DNA from: Saprospiraceae bacterium UBA3362
Lineage (GTDB): Bacteria > Bacteroidota > Bacteroidia > Chitinophagales > Saprospiraceae
DNA: 64,000 nt
Direction: 5' to 3'
Assembly (NCBI GenBank): GCA_002360455.1
Contig: DEQQ01000044.1
Coordinates: 36,217 to 100,216 of the forward strand
In this document: piece after piece, positions 15,455 to 25,576 of the stretch
Layout of the letters: each line of letters starts with the position of its first letter
Numbering within the stretch: the stretch's first letter is position 1
The notes under the pieces: model-generated
The model's input: the letters and a program-made list of their open reading frames with translations, nothing else
The model's database searches: none
What the model was told of the DNA's origin: nothing
Program-made: the position numbers and the translations under genes

Positions 15455-16333
15455 ATGAGAATCAAAATTTTGGTTATAGGTTCTAGTGGACAACTTGGGA
15501 GTGAACTTAAAGTACTTGAAAATCATTTCCCCAGTATTGATTTTGTTTTTTGGAGTAGGAAGGATTTGGATTTGGCAGACCTTGCAAGTATTAAGCCTAA
15601 ATTGATGTCCGAAGAATTTGACTGGATAATTAATTGTGCAGCCTATACCAAGGTAGATTTTGCTGAACAAGAGAATACTCTTTGTACGACAATTAATGCA
15701 GATGCAGTTGGGATTATAGCAGAAGTATGCAAGCAGAAGACAGCCGGATTGGTTCACTATTCTACAGATTATGTCTTTCATCAAGCCGGGAGGCTAACTC
15801 CTTATGTGGAGTCTGATCTTTTGAGCCCAAAAGGTCAATACGCAATAAGCAAAATGAAGGCAGAAGAAATAATTAGTTCTGTCATGACTGATTATTTTAT
15901 TATTCGGTCTTCATGGATTTATTCGTCATTTGGTCATAATTTTGTAAAAACAATGCTGAGATTGGCAAAAAAGAAAATTCCTATCAAAGTTGTGGATGAT
16001 CAAATTGGATCTCCAACTTATGCTGCAGATTTGGCACAATGGACAATGAAGCTTATTGCTATGGATAATGCTAAGTCAAATTCAGGAATTTATCATTTTG
16101 CAAACCAAGGCAATTGTTCTTGGTTTCAATTTGCTCAATCTATTTTTGAGCTTAAAGGTTTGGAAGTTGATCTCACAGCTATTCCAACCAGCGAATTCAA
16201 TGCTGCTGCTCCGAGACCAGAGTACTCAGTGTTGGATACAAGCAAAATTAGAACTGTAGTGAGTGACCAAATACCTTTGTGGAGAGATAGCCTTAAAAAT
16301 TGTTTATCTTTAATTAACCTTGATGAATTGTAA
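15455..16333 (+). CDS. rfbD: dTDP-4-dehydrorhamnose reductase
   Basis: RmlD-type short-chain dehydrogenase for the last step of dTDP-L-rhamnose synthesis. The ATG at 15455, 2 nt after the rfbC stop, gives 292 residues starting with the NAD(P)-binding motif VIGSSGQLGSEL (8-18). The catalytic Tyr-x3-Lys is YAISK (Tyr129, Lys133), after YSTDYVF. Upstream in-frame codons inside rfbC are not needed. The 3' end overlaps the next gene by 11 nt. Confidence 0.95.
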   Translation: MRIKILVIGSSGQLGSELKVLENHFPSIDFVFWSRKDLDLADLASIKPKLMSEEFDWIINCAAYTKVDFAEQENTLCTTINADAVGIIAEVCKQKTAGLVHYSTDYVFHQAGRLTPYVESDLLSPKGQYAISKMKAEEIISSVMTDYFIIRSSWIYSSFGHNFVKTMLRLAKKKIPIKVVDDQIGSPTYAADLAQWTMKLIAMDNAKSNSGIYHFANQGNCSWFQFAQSIFELKGLEVDLTAIPTSEFNAAAPRPEYSVLDTSKIRTVVSDQIPLWRDSLKNCLSLINLDEL

Positions 16334-19031
16334 GAGGCTAATTATATTGTTCAATACCTTTTTATGTCCATTGGGTTTATTTGCAACACATAATAGAGCG
16401 GGGGAAATTGTTGTAAGACAAATTTCGGATTTTGAGATAGAAGCTACAGTGACCACTTATACAAAAGCAAGCAGTGCAGAAGCCGATAGAGATACAATAA
16501 GTATTATGTGGGGAGACGGTGTGACAACAAATGTTGCAAGAAGCAATCTTTCAGGAATTCTTCTAGGAAATGATATAAAAAAGAACTTATACACCTCTAG
16601 GCATATATATCCGGGGAGAGGAAGGTATACTATTGGGTTTCTTGATCCTAATAGAATTTCTGATATATTGAATGTCGATCCTCCAAATTCAGTGGATGTT
16701 CCTTTTTATGTTCAAACCACTATCAGTATTTTGAATCCAATTTTTCAAGGAAAAAACAACACGGTTACTTTATTGCAAGATCCAATAGATTTTGCATGTG
16801 TGGGTCAATTATTTCAACATAACCCATCTGCTTTTGATATTGATGGTGATAGTTTATCTTTTGAGTTATCTGTTCCGATGATGGATGTCAATTTGCCGGT
16901 TCCCAATTATTCTTATCCGGACAAGATTCAAGCAGGTCCTTTGAATCAGATTTATTTGGACCCAAGTTCAGGCACGTTTACATGGAATACTCCACAGAAA
17001 GCAGGTGAATATAACATTGTGATTTTAGTGCATGAATTTCGTTCAGGAGTGTTGATTTCAACGACCATGCGTGATATGCAAATTTTGGTAAAAGATGATT
17101 GTATCAAAAATACACCACCTAAAATTGTTGCTCTTACAGATACTTGCATTATTGCCGGGGCACTACTGAAAATTCCTGTTCAAATTTCAGATCCTGATCT
17201 TCAGTTTTTTGGTAGAAGAGTTAAAGTAAGTTTCACCGGTTCTCCATTTGCGCTTTCCGGGTCGGCATCACATGATTTTTTATCCGGTTACCAAAATTCA
17301 CCTATCAAAGGGCAAATAAGCTGGCAAACCGATTGTGACCATGTAAGAAAGGAATATTATTCCATTGTTATAAAGGCTGTAGATAACTTATTTGATACTT
17401 CAGGAGCGACAGCTATTCATGTCATTCGAATTAAAATTGTTGCAGCTCCACCAATTCTAGATTCAGTAGTGTCCAAAGAGAAAGTTAATTTTGTGCACTG
17501 GCATAAACCTTATACTTGCGGAGATGCAAAAGGATTCTTGGGATTCTCCATTTGGAGGAAAGAAGGGAATTCCAATATTCAACAAGACAGTTGTTATCCA
17601 TCCTTGTTGCCATACAATTACCGGCGAATAGCTTATTTGGTAAATTCTACATTGAACGGTTCCTATTTTTATAAAGATTCTTTAATAGATGAGGGAGTAA
17701 ATTATTGTTATAGAATTGAGGCTATATTTGGAGAATTATCAGCGGCAATGTTTCCCTATAATTTGAATAATTCATTTGCTTCTAATGAACTTTGTAAGAA
17801 TGGTGTGGATGACTATTTACTATTGTCTAATGTTGACGTACGTGAAACCGCCTTAAACTCCGGAAAGATTTTTATCAGCTGGAAAAAAGCAGATACTCTC
17901 GCCATTGATACATCCGTATTTACTCCACCGTATGAACTTAATGTTTACAGAAGATCACTCAATTCTAATTTTAGTAATGTGCCAATATTGACTTATTATT
18001 ATAGCTCAATTTCAGAAATCACAGACAGTAATTTTGTGGATCAGTCTTTGAATACTCTTGATTCTCAATTTACCTATCGACTTGTTTTGAAGTCATCTTT
18101 ACTCCTCAATAGAGCGAGCCTTCAGGCTCAATCCATCTATTGTAATGCAGAAACAGGGAATGGGAAAATAGTATTGAAATGGACTGAATCTGTGCCATGG
18201 GATAATCAATTCTATCGAATTTTTCGGAAAAAATTTAACACACAAAATTATACTTTAATAGATTCAGTTAAGAGTAGAAAATATACTGACTCGACGGTAT
18301 CTGTAGGTCAAGAATATTGTTACTTTGTACAATCGGTTGGCTATATTAATTTGCCGACTCAAAAATATTTAACTATTAATAATTCCAACATAAAATGTAT
18401 TAGTGTTGTGGACACTTTGCCGCCATGTTGTGCGGTAATCCGAATTGATGATCCCTGTGTTCAAGATGTAGACCAAAATAAAAATATTACTTACCGGATA
18501 AATTGGAGTGATCCTAATTTTAATTGCAACCTAAGACCAAGCTCTAGCTTTAAATTAAAAGTATTTCAGTTGGATTCCAAACAAGTTATTGATAGTTTCA
18601 ATTTTCAATATCCTAATACGTTCCAATTCGACTATTCATATAGATTTGACAAGCCAGTATGTTTTGAATTGACTACATTCGACTCGAGTGGAAATTCTTG
18701 TGTTTCCTCCCAATGGGTCTGTTCTAAGTTGTGTATTGAGTATGAACTACCTAATACATTTTCACCAAACTTTGATCAGAAAAATGATATGTTTATCCCA
18801 AGGAAAAGCAGATTAATCCGTTCTGTAGATTTTAAAGTGTTGAATCAGTGGGGCGGTATGGTTTTTAAAACAAATGACCCACAGATTAATTGGGATGGAA
18901 ATGATTTGGACGGAAAAGCTTTGAGTCCGGGGACCTATTATTATCATTGCAGAGTTATTCCTTACCAAACAGAATCCGGAGAGGGAAGGCCATTTGATTT
19001 GACAGGATTTATCGAATTGATTAGAAATTAA
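16323..19031 (+). CDS. Large exported protein with gliding-motility-associated (T9SS type B) C-terminal domain
   Basis: A 902-residue surface protein. A signal peptide (about 1-22, ending LGLFA) is followed by THNRAGEIVVRQ, a start seen in many large Bacteroidota surface proteins, then cadherin/Ig-like and fibronectin-like beta domains, with many cysteines. The C-terminal 90 residues (PNTFSPNFDQKNDMFIP, VLNQWGGMVFKTN, WDGNDLDGKALSPGTYYY) form the CHU_C/TIGR04131 domain that serves as a type B signal for type IX secretion. The ATG at 16323 overlaps rfbD by 11 nt. It is probably an adhesin or matrix component; the ligand cannot be told. Confidence 0.88.
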   Translation: MNCKRLIILFNTFLCPLGLFATHNRAGEIVVRQISDFEIEATVTTYTKASSAEADRDTISIMWGDGVTTNVARSNLSGILLGNDIKKNLYTSRHIYPGRGRYTIGFLDPNRISDILNVDPPNSVDVPFYVQTTISILNPIFQGKNNTVTLLQDPIDFACVGQLFQHNPSAFDIDGDSLSFELSVPMMDVNLPVPNYSYPDKIQAGPLNQIYLDPSSGTFTWNTPQKAGEYNIVILVHEFRSGVLISTTMRDMQILVKDDCIKNTPPKIVALTDTCIIAGALLKIPVQISDPDLQFFGRRVKVSFTGSPFALSGSASHDFLSGYQNSPIKGQISWQTDCDHVRKEYYSIVIKAVDNLFDTSGATAIHVIRIKIVAAPPILDSVVSKEKVNFVHWHKPYTCGDAKGFLGFSIWRKEGNSNIQQDSCYPSLLPYNYRRIAYLVNSTLNGSYFYKDSLIDEGVNYCYRIEAIFGELSAAMFPYNLNNSFASNELCKNGVDDYLLLSNVDVRETALNSGKIFISWKKADTLAIDTSVFTPPYELNVYRRSLNSNFSNVPILTYYYSSISEITDSNFVDQSLNTLDSQFTYRLVLKSSLLLNRASLQAQSIYCNAETGNGKIVLKWTESVPWDNQFYRIFRKKFNTQNYTLIDSVKSRKYTDSTVSVGQEYCYFVQSVGYINLPTQKYLTINNSNIKCISVVDTLPPCCAVIRIDDPCVQDVDQNKNITYRINWSDPNFNCNLRPSSSFKLKVFQLDSKQVIDSFNFQYPNTFQFDYSYRFDKPVCFELTTFDSSGNSCVSSQWVCSKLCIEYELPNTFSPNFDQKNDMFIPRKSRLIRSVDFKVLNQWGGMVFKTNDPQINWDGNDLDGKALSPGTYYYHCRVIPYQTESGEGRPFDLTGFIELIRN

Positions 19032-19036
19032 ATTTT

Positions 19037-19645
19037 ATGTTTTCGGGAATAATCAAAGATATTGGAGTAATCACCGGGATTGATCAAGATGGGCAATCAA
19101 AGACATTTACGATCGTATCAGAATTGCTCAATCAAATAGAAATAGATCATTCTGTAGCGCATAATGGAATTTGTTTGACTGTGATCAGTAAAACGGCCAA
19201 AGATTACAAGGTTACAGCAATTCTAGAAACATTAAATATCACCAACGCAAAAGATTGGAAAGTAGGCTCAAAAATTAATTTAGAACTTGCGCTGCCTATG
19301 TCAGCTGCTATGCATGGTCATTTAGTTTTAGGTCATATTGAGTATCAGTCTCGATTGCTTGATATCCAAAAAATTGAGGATAATCAGTTTGTTTTAAGAT
19401 TTGAGCTGGATCCTGTTTTTAATGCACTAGTTCAGTACAAAGGTTCAGTTACTGTTGATGGAGTTAGTCTTACTGTGTCTCATGTGAATTACAACGAGCA
19501 TTATTTTGAAGTAAATATTATTCCTTTTACTTGGCATCATACTATTTTTTCTCAAGTTCATTCCGGCTATATTGCTAATATTGAGTTTGATTTGATAGCT
19601 AAAAATTTATTTCATTTTTATAAGGTAAGTCAGAATTTGATTTGA
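19037..19645 (+). CDS. ribE: Riboflavin synthase, alpha subunit
   Basis: Dismutates two 6,7-dimethyl-8-ribityllumazine molecules into riboflavin. The 202-residue protein has two lumazine-binding repeats: MFSGIIKDIGVI with NGICLTVI in the first and GHLVLGHIEYQS with VDGVSLTVSHV in the second, at the usual spacing. It begins 5 nt after the surface-protein stop, so it is carried in that transcript; no FMN riboswitch is possible in that gap. Confidence 0.95.
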   Translation: MFSGIIKDIGVITGIDQDGQSKTFTIVSELLNQIEIDHSVAHNGICLTVISKTAKDYKVTAILETLNITNAKDWKVGSKINLELALPMSAAMHGHLVLGHIEYQSRLLDIQKIEDNQFVLRFELDPVFNALVQYKGSVTVDGVSLTVSHVNYNEHYFEVNIIPFTWHHTIFSQVHSGYIANIEFDLIAKNLFHFYKVSQNLI

Positions 19646-19878
19646 TGCTAAATTCATCAATTATTTTTAATTCAGAGACTTTGGTTAATTTCTGATTTTT
19701 AAAACCAATGTTGATTTTATAAGCCTAAGAAGTTTGACAAATGATTATTGTTTTAAAATTATTACTTCACATTTACAAAGATCGGTAGATAGTTTTAATA
19801 ACAGTTGCTTCTTGGAATTCACTATTTATAGCTTTTAATGGCCGCTGGTTATCCTTTGTGAAGATTCTTTACTAAAGT

Positions 19879-19910
19879 AAAACAGCCCTCATAAAAATGA
19901 GAGCTGTTTT
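19879..19910. terminator. Bidirectional terminator between ribE and the dockerin-like protein gene
   Basis: AAAACAGCCCTCAT, an AAAA loop, then ATGAGAGCTGTTTT: 13 of 14 positions pair, with A tracts and T tracts on the two sides so that it can work in both directions. It lies between two convergent genes. The 289-nt interval 19646-19934 holds nothing else I can identify. Confidence 0.8.
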
Positions 19911-19934
19911 CTAACTAAATAACTATCGTGTTTT

Positions 19935-22900
19935 CTAATCGGATACAATAATTTTCTGTCCTACTTTATTATGTGTACTTTCTATTTGAGCAAAGTAAAC
20001 TCCTGAAATTCCTAAATCTTTTCTATCTAATAGAATTGTATTTATTCCTTTACGTATGGTGATTTTTTGATTAATGATTTTGGAGCCTAAGCTATTGTAT
20101 ACTGAGACTGAACAGATTCCATCATAATTTGAATTAAGATAAATATTCGATTGACTTGACATTGGATTTGGCTCAGTTTTGATAATGCTTATTTTTTGAT
20201 TATTCAATTCATGGCCATTGTCCATAAACTTTAATTGGAAGTCATTGGCAATCGACTCGCCATTGTACACAATTTCTCTTTGTATCTTACTATCGTTGAA
20301 TTCAAACAATTGACTTAATTTTCCCTTAGATTTTGTCTTTACAATAAGACTTATTATTTCTTTATTTTCAACTGTATTTTTTGGAGAAGACCAGTTATAG
20401 CTAAATTGGATTTGATTTGTTATTTTCGAATAATATTCGTTTGATAGCACTGTTCCATTTTCTTCAATGCCCACAAACTCCCCAAGGTTTTCTTCTATTT
20501 GGAGCCCGAATTGAATTCCGGAAATGAATATATTTTTATTGGAAGCTAAAACTATTTTTAATGTTTCTCCGGCATTGAATTCTTCATTTTGAACCAATAA
20601 TGAAATGTCAGAACTGGATCTAGTTTCATTGTCATCATTGAAATTAGATTTCGCAGACAAGTTCAAATCACCCATTTTTATCCCAACAAAATCAATTATA
20701 GCTTGATCATTTACAATTTTGACTAAATTTTGTGATGGATAATTCCAAGGAATAGAAGGATCAATAAAGCGGTAATCTCTTGGTACAAATGTCCAAGATG
20801 GAACTTTCTGGAAAGTACTGCTTATTCCTAAAATTAATCTTCTAATTTCTGCTAAATCTGCAGCCGTGATTGATTTAGAATTCGTTACATCTGCCGCAAT
20901 TATTAAGTACGGATCAGTGAGTTCTTCTTGTCCAAGAAGATGCTTTTGTAATTTTACAATATCGGCTGTCGTTACACCATTTACCGGATTATCATCCCTT
21001 ACCGCCTCAAGATAATATTGATTGTGATAAGGTAATCTTTCAAAGCTGTATTCTCCTTTTTCATTTACTGAACCTTGCCTAAATAAAGCAGTGTTTTCAT
21101 ACAGCTTTACGGTTACAGGGTGAACTTCTTTTTGATTTACTGTTTTGATGACCCCATTAATTTTTACATTATCAAGAATTGGGTCTGGACATAATCCATT
21201 ATCTTGTATATTGATGAAGGATTTGCAAAAATCAAAATTCCCTTCCTCATCAGCTACATAGATTTCTGTTTCCAAAACATATACATCGCTCACTTTGGCT
21301 TTTACAAAATCTTCGCAGCAGATTCTTATAAATGGTTTTCCGGTATCCGCTTGGAAATAGAATTTTAGCTTGTTTTGAGGAGTGCAATTGTCAAACGAGC
21401 CTCTATCCAAATCCTTGGCCCAAATATCAATACAGCCACTTGAAGGCATAGTTACAGTGGTTACCCCTGCAAGACAATAAGGAGTAGGGGCTTTGCAATC
21501 TTTTACTGTAAAAACTGTGTCACATTTTGAAATGTTACCGCATCCATCCTCCACATAAAATTGAATTCTATGTTTGCCAATAGGATAATTTCCTGAGGCA
21601 TCAAATGGATTATTGTCATTATCTGCATAAGGATTGAAATGATTTTTTGCTAAATATCCTTCATTATATTGTTTTTTAGTCAAAGGCCCTACAACATAAT
21701 CAAAACGACCATCATTGTTTAAGTCAAGTTTATACTCATAGAATAACCAGTCTTCTGCAGTGCATGAGTCAGTGGCTGTGGCTGAGATGGATAAATGCCC
21801 AATACAAGTTCCTTGAGCATTTTTAGAAGCAGGTTCGCAGTCGCCTATGTGACAATTTACGATGGGAGCAATGTGATCTGACACTTTTATTATTTGATAA
21901 TATGACCATCTGCCTGTAGGCTGGCGATCGAGAGGATCGTATTGGCACCAATCAATGATTTCCCATTTTCTTATAATCTTGTAGCAGGCATCAGGCTCAA
22001 TATCAAAACGCTCATCAATGTAGTCTATAGAAATCAATGAGCATGAACTTGAAGAACCATTGCTTATTTGAGGTCTTCCCAATATCGGATTATCAGGACT
22101 TATATCTGCGCCACATCCTTCTAGGTAGATCGGCTCTTGATCACAATGAGGAAAGTCAATATCATCTGTTTCACTGCAAAAATCCGGATCGACTGTAAAT
22201 GGATCACAATTGATAACCCATATCGTTTGAGTGGCTTTCACGACTACATTGTTTGGAGTGCGTACAAAGAAATGCCTCAATATTCTACCAGAACCACAGT
22301 CCCGTCTATCTTCTACCTCAATTTGAGGCATCGCGCCACAAGATGATAATACATAACCATCTTGCCCCCAAAGTAAATCATATTTGTTTTCCGGATGATT
22401 TATATCAAATAAAGAATTATAATAATTACAAGCTTTGTTAGAAGCCGGCTCAAGATGTGTAGGAATTCCTGAGATATAACCTGGATATCCGGTTTTTGGA
22501 TTTCCAACACAAGAATATTTACATACTATATCTTTTGTTTTTACAGTAGAGCGCCAAGCTACATCATTTACTACTTTTCCAAAAGTTGAATCATAAGGAT
22601 TTTCTAATTTATCAATATCAAACCAAAAGTCACAACTCACGACTATGTCCGGAGGAGCAACAACAGTTGGAATGGATTTATCTTGAACTTCTACCTCGAT
22701 CATGCAATCGCTAAAGTGGCCGGCTAAATATCCGCCTGCATTCATATCGGATGGATGCACAGGTCCGGCTTTTACACTGACATCAAATACTCTGAATACG
22801 ACCATGACAGTATTACCAACATCGCTACAACAAAACATAACATGGTCATCAAAATAAACTTGATTGTCCTTAGTTTTTGCATCATCATCGCCGTTGGCTC

Positions 22901-25055
22901 CATTGCATGTTAATTTATTTTCTTTTGTACTTCCGTTGAGTGTACCTAGTAACTCATCCATGCGGATAGCTTTGAAATACAAATGCTGTGAACAATTATC
23001 AAATGAACCATCATCAAAGGTGTTGGCTTGAATTTTTACTGTATTAAGTCCCGGAGAAAGTTTTCCGTTTAATGCTACAACTGTTCTCTTCTCACAAACT
23101 GCTATTGGTGGAGTAACATCCAATACATCCAGTACTACTTTTTTCTTTGTTATGTTACCGCAACAATCTTCTGCAACAATAAATAGATCATGAAAGCCAT
23201 ATCCTAAGTTTGAAATAATATATCCGGTAGAACTGCTTCCGCTGACTTCTCCCGTTTCAATTTCCAAACTGTAATCAACTTGTTCGCTGCAATTGTCTGC
23301 AAGCCACGGTAACGGTAAATCATATCTACCTTTACATTCGTATTCCAGCATAGCAACAGATACTGTATCCGGATAAATAATTTCCGGACCTTTTTTATCC
23401 ATTACTTTAATAAGTTGATTCATACGGCGAACTTTATTGGTACACCAGTCTACAGCTACCCATTCTCTCAAAACCTTAAAACATCCTACCGATCCTGCAT
23501 TACAATCTTTTCTTGCCAAATCAATTTTAGTATCTGTAAAAGTCATGTTTATATTTCGACATACTCCGATACTAGGAGCACCTGTTCCCAGCCATAATAC
23601 ATATTCGGCAGAATCAATGGTACAAGACGATTCAGAATACTTAGGATAGTAAATGGTAGTTGGACTTGGATGCCCTGAGTAAGGACCTGAATCAATGCAG
23701 TTCCAACCCATTACTTTGGGTACACGATCTCCTGTGGCAAGAAATATTGTTGAGTCCAAAATATATCCATCAACACATTCAGGAGAATTTGAATAATGTA
23801 AAGTAGGATCAAAGCTTCTATCCACTTTTTCATCACAGCCCAATGATTTTTCATGTAATGGGAGGTCATCATAATTTGAAGGAGGTACAATTTCATCAAC
23901 ATTACCTAGCTCTATTCTGATAGATTGCACACAAGAATTTGTATTGCCAAAATCATCTGAAACAATAAATGTTCTGGTAATGATCCGGTCATATCCAAGA
24001 TCGCATGATCCATAATTTACTTTATCATAATATTGCATTGTCACTCTCTCACAATTTACACATAAGCAGATATCTGCCGGTGGAATGTTATCAAGGCAAG
24101 AATAGCCTAAGGTTATATCTGCCGGACAATCAACTTTAGGAGGGAATTTTTTCTCTACAAGCACTTCTCCCCAACAAGAATTGCCCGACGCGGGGTCAAT
24201 AATTTTTACCATATATTTATGTCCAACTTGTTCTAAGCCAACTTGAGGCCATGGAAGAAATGGATCTACATCAACAAGTGCACCGGTGTTCCAATCTCTC
24301 AATTCGATCACATAATCTCCATATGAACATCCATCACCATCTTCATTTTCTAATATCATGCTAGGAAAAATTGTGGCTTTGCAATTTGTATCCAAACTTA
24401 CTTGGATATGATCATCGCATACCAATTCACCATTGGGCTTGTCTAAGAATATTCCAAATTCACCAACTGCAAATCCACTTGTTGCAATAGGAGCATAAAT
24501 TCTAATAGTACTGAGCTCACAGGCTGAAGCTGTAGTGTAGAAACCAAAGTAATGCGCTCCGCCTATAGAAGAAACAGGAATAACTCCACTAGTGGTACCA
24601 TCATTGGCTACAGCCTGAATATTGTATATTCCTGCTAAATTGCCTTCGAAATAAAAATAAAAAGCTCTTGTTCCTTCCGGTAAATTTATGGCGCGAACCA
24701 CGGTAGAGGTATAATATACAGATCCTGTATATCCATGAGACCACGAACTCCATCCTGTTCCAATCTTTCTATGTGACAGATCAAGATCGAATCTTATTTC
24801 TGCATCACAATCTCCACCAATGGGAACGTTAGTGTAATGATATAAACTGCCTCCATAAATATCCGCCGGTCGGGGATCAGGAGCGAAAGGCGTCATAGGA
24901 AATCCCCCTAAACTGGCGGGTGGGGCAGAAGTTCCCGGGCTACCATCAAAAACAATGCCTGCAAAAACTTGGCACGTTATTTGTAAAAGAAATGACAGGG
25001 TAAGTATGGCTTTGCCAATGTTACCAGAATAACCATTGTAAAAAGGGTTTTGCAT
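19935..25055 (-). CDS. Giant T9SS-exported multidomain protein with dockerin-like and cohesin-like domains
   Basis: About 1,706 residues. The first in-frame start is GTG at 25061; the ATG at 25055 is preferred. After a signal peptide (ILTLSFLLQITCQVFAG) comes a long cysteine-rich array of Ig/HYR-like units (motifs such as CPADITLGYSC, VVAPPDIVVSCDFWF, and many CxDNCS-like pieces), then a carboxypeptidase-regulatory-like unit (about 1320-1355). A dockerin-type segment follows (about 1355-1415: TTADIVKLQKHLLGQ and ITAADLAEIRRLILG), a cohesin-like beta domain (about 1488-1620) and a T9SS type A sorting domain (from about 1628, ending KIIVSD). It is probably an extracellular scaffold or adhesin. 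Confidence 0.85.
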   Translation of the reverse strand: MQNPFYNGYSGNIGKAILTLSFLLQITCQVFAGIVFDGSPGTSAPPASLGGFPMTPFAPDPRPADIYGGSLYHYTNVPIGGDCDAEIRFDLDLSHRKIGTGWSSWSHGYTGSVYYTSTVVRAINLPEGTRAFYFYFEGNLAGIYNIQAVANDGTTSGVIPVSSIGGAHYFGFYTTASACELSTIRIYAPIATSGFAVGEFGIFLDKPNGELVCDDHIQVSLDTNCKATIFPSMILENEDGDGCSYGDYVIELRDWNTGALVDVDPFLPWPQVGLEQVGHKYMVKIIDPASGNSCWGEVLVEKKFPPKVDCPADITLGYSCLDNIPPADICLCVNCERVTMQYYDKVNYGSCDLGYDRIITRTFIVSDDFGNTNSCVQSIRIELGNVDEIVPPSNYDDLPLHEKSLGCDEKVDRSFDPTLHYSNSPECVDGYILDSTIFLATGDRVPKVMGWNCIDSGPYSGHPSPTTIYYPKYSESSCTIDSAEYVLWLGTGAPSIGVCRNINMTFTDTKIDLARKDCNAGSVGCFKVLREWVAVDWCTNKVRRMNQLIKVMDKKGPEIIYPDTVSVAMLEYECKGRYDLPLPWLADNCSEQVDYSLEIETGEVSGSSSTGYIISNLGYGFHDLFIVAEDCCGNITKKKVVLDVLDVTPPIAVCEKRTVVALNGKLSPGLNTVKIQANTFDDGSFDNCSQHLYFKAIRMDELLGTLNGSTKENKLTCNGANGDDDAKTKDNQVYFDDHVMFCCSDVGNTVMVVFRVFDVSVKAGPVHPSDMNAGGYLAGHFSDCMIEVEVQDKSIPTVVAPPDIVVSCDFWFDIDKLENPYDSTFGKVVNDVAWRSTVKTKDIVCKYSCVGNPKTGYPGYISGIPTHLEPASNKACNYYNSLFDINHPENKYDLLWGQDGYVLSSCGAMPQIEVEDRRDCGSGRILRHFFVRTPNNVVVKATQTIWVINCDPFTVDPDFCSETDDIDFPHCDQEPIYLEGCGADISPDNPILGRPQISNGSSSSCSLISIDYIDERFDIEPDACYKIIRKWEIIDWCQYDPLDRQPTGRWSYYQIIKVSDHIAPIVNCHIGDCEPASKNAQGTCIGHLSISATATDSCTAEDWLFYEYKLDLNNDGRFDYVVGPLTKKQYNEGYLAKNHFNPYADNDNNPFDASGNYPIGKHRIQFYVEDGCGNISKCDTVFTVKDCKAPTPYCLAGVTTVTMPSSGCIDIWAKDLDRGSFDNCTPQNKLKFYFQADTGKPFIRICCEDFVKAKVSDVYVLETEIYVADEEGNFDFCKSFINIQDNGLCPDPILDNVKINGVIKTVNQKEVHPVTVKLYENTALFRQGSVNEKGEYSFERLPYHNQYYLEAVRDDNPVNGVTTADIVKLQKHLLGQEELTDPYLIIAADVTNSKSITAADLAEIRRLILGISSTFQKVPSWTFVPRDYRFIDPSIPWNYPSQNLVKIVNDQAIIDFVGIKMGDLNLSAKSNFNDDNETRSSSDISLLVQNEEFNAGETLKIVLASNKNIFISGIQFGLQIEENLGEFVGIEENGTVLSNEYYSKITNQIQFSYNWSSPKNTVENKEIISLIVKTKSKGKLSQLFEFNDSKIQREIVYNGESIANDFQLKFMDNGHELNNQKISIIKTEPNPMSSQSNIYLNSNYDGICSVSVYNSLGSKIINQKITIRKGINTILLDRKDLGISGVYFAQIESTHNKVGQKIIVSD

Positions 25056-25520
25056 GACCACGGTATTTAGTTAATTTTAGTTTTTTATAATACCGTTTCA
25101 AGTCTTGGTTATCTGATTGAATAATTTTTTTCCTAAACTATATTATTCAATATGAAACTATTTCACTTGGCAAAAATAGGAAGCATAAGTTCAAATTGCC
25201 AAATCTTAAAAAACATATTTTTTCAACTGATATAATATTGTTATAATATTAGAGTTATTCTGAATGTTTAAACTATTCATTTTATGAATAGAAATCAAAA
25301 ATTCACATCTTTTAATCAATCCACTTTATCTCATTATTTTAGCTTAAATTGATTTTGAGCCAACGTACAACCATTAATTAATCATTTTCTACGAATTGCA
25401 TAGATCTCCATTTTATTTCTTGGAAGGGTTCACTTATTCATAGGGCAAATGAAAAAATAGTATATCCTGTGCTATAAATGAGTGAGATAGATTTGCAATA
25501 GTTTTATTCAATATCAAAAT
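25056..25520. other. Long AT-rich intergenic region
   Basis: About 465 bases without a supported gene, upstream of the giant exported protein (minus strand) and ending at the secDF terminator. It is very AT-rich with short A and T runs. It must hold the promoter of the exported protein gene, but I could not pick one convincing -7/-33 pair among several weak ones. No RNA gene or repeat was recognised. Confidence 0.5.
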
Positions 25521-25556
25521 AAAAAAGCCTTAGAACGAATGCTCTAAGGCTTTTTT
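25521..25556 (-). terminator. Rho-independent terminator of secDF
   Basis: Perfect 14-bp stem AAAAAAGCCTTAGA / TCTAAGGCTTTTTT with an 8-nt loop, 21 nt past the secDF stop, followed on the minus strand by TATTTT. Confidence 0.9.
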
Positions 25557-25576
25557 ATTTTTTATAAAGGTATAAA

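Noticed and set aside
14919..16333. Start of an O-antigen or capsule locus
   Set aside because: Only rfbC and rfbD are present; no rfbA, rfbB, glycosyltransferase or flippase genes follow.
19037..19645. FMN riboswitch in front of ribE
   Set aside because: Only 5 nt separate ribE from the preceding gene and no RFN-element blocks occur in the coding sequence upstream.
19935..25055. Cellulosome component
   Set aside because: Dockerin-like segments are common in exported Bacteroidota proteins; there is no catalytic or carbohydrate-binding module here and no scaffoldin gene nearby.
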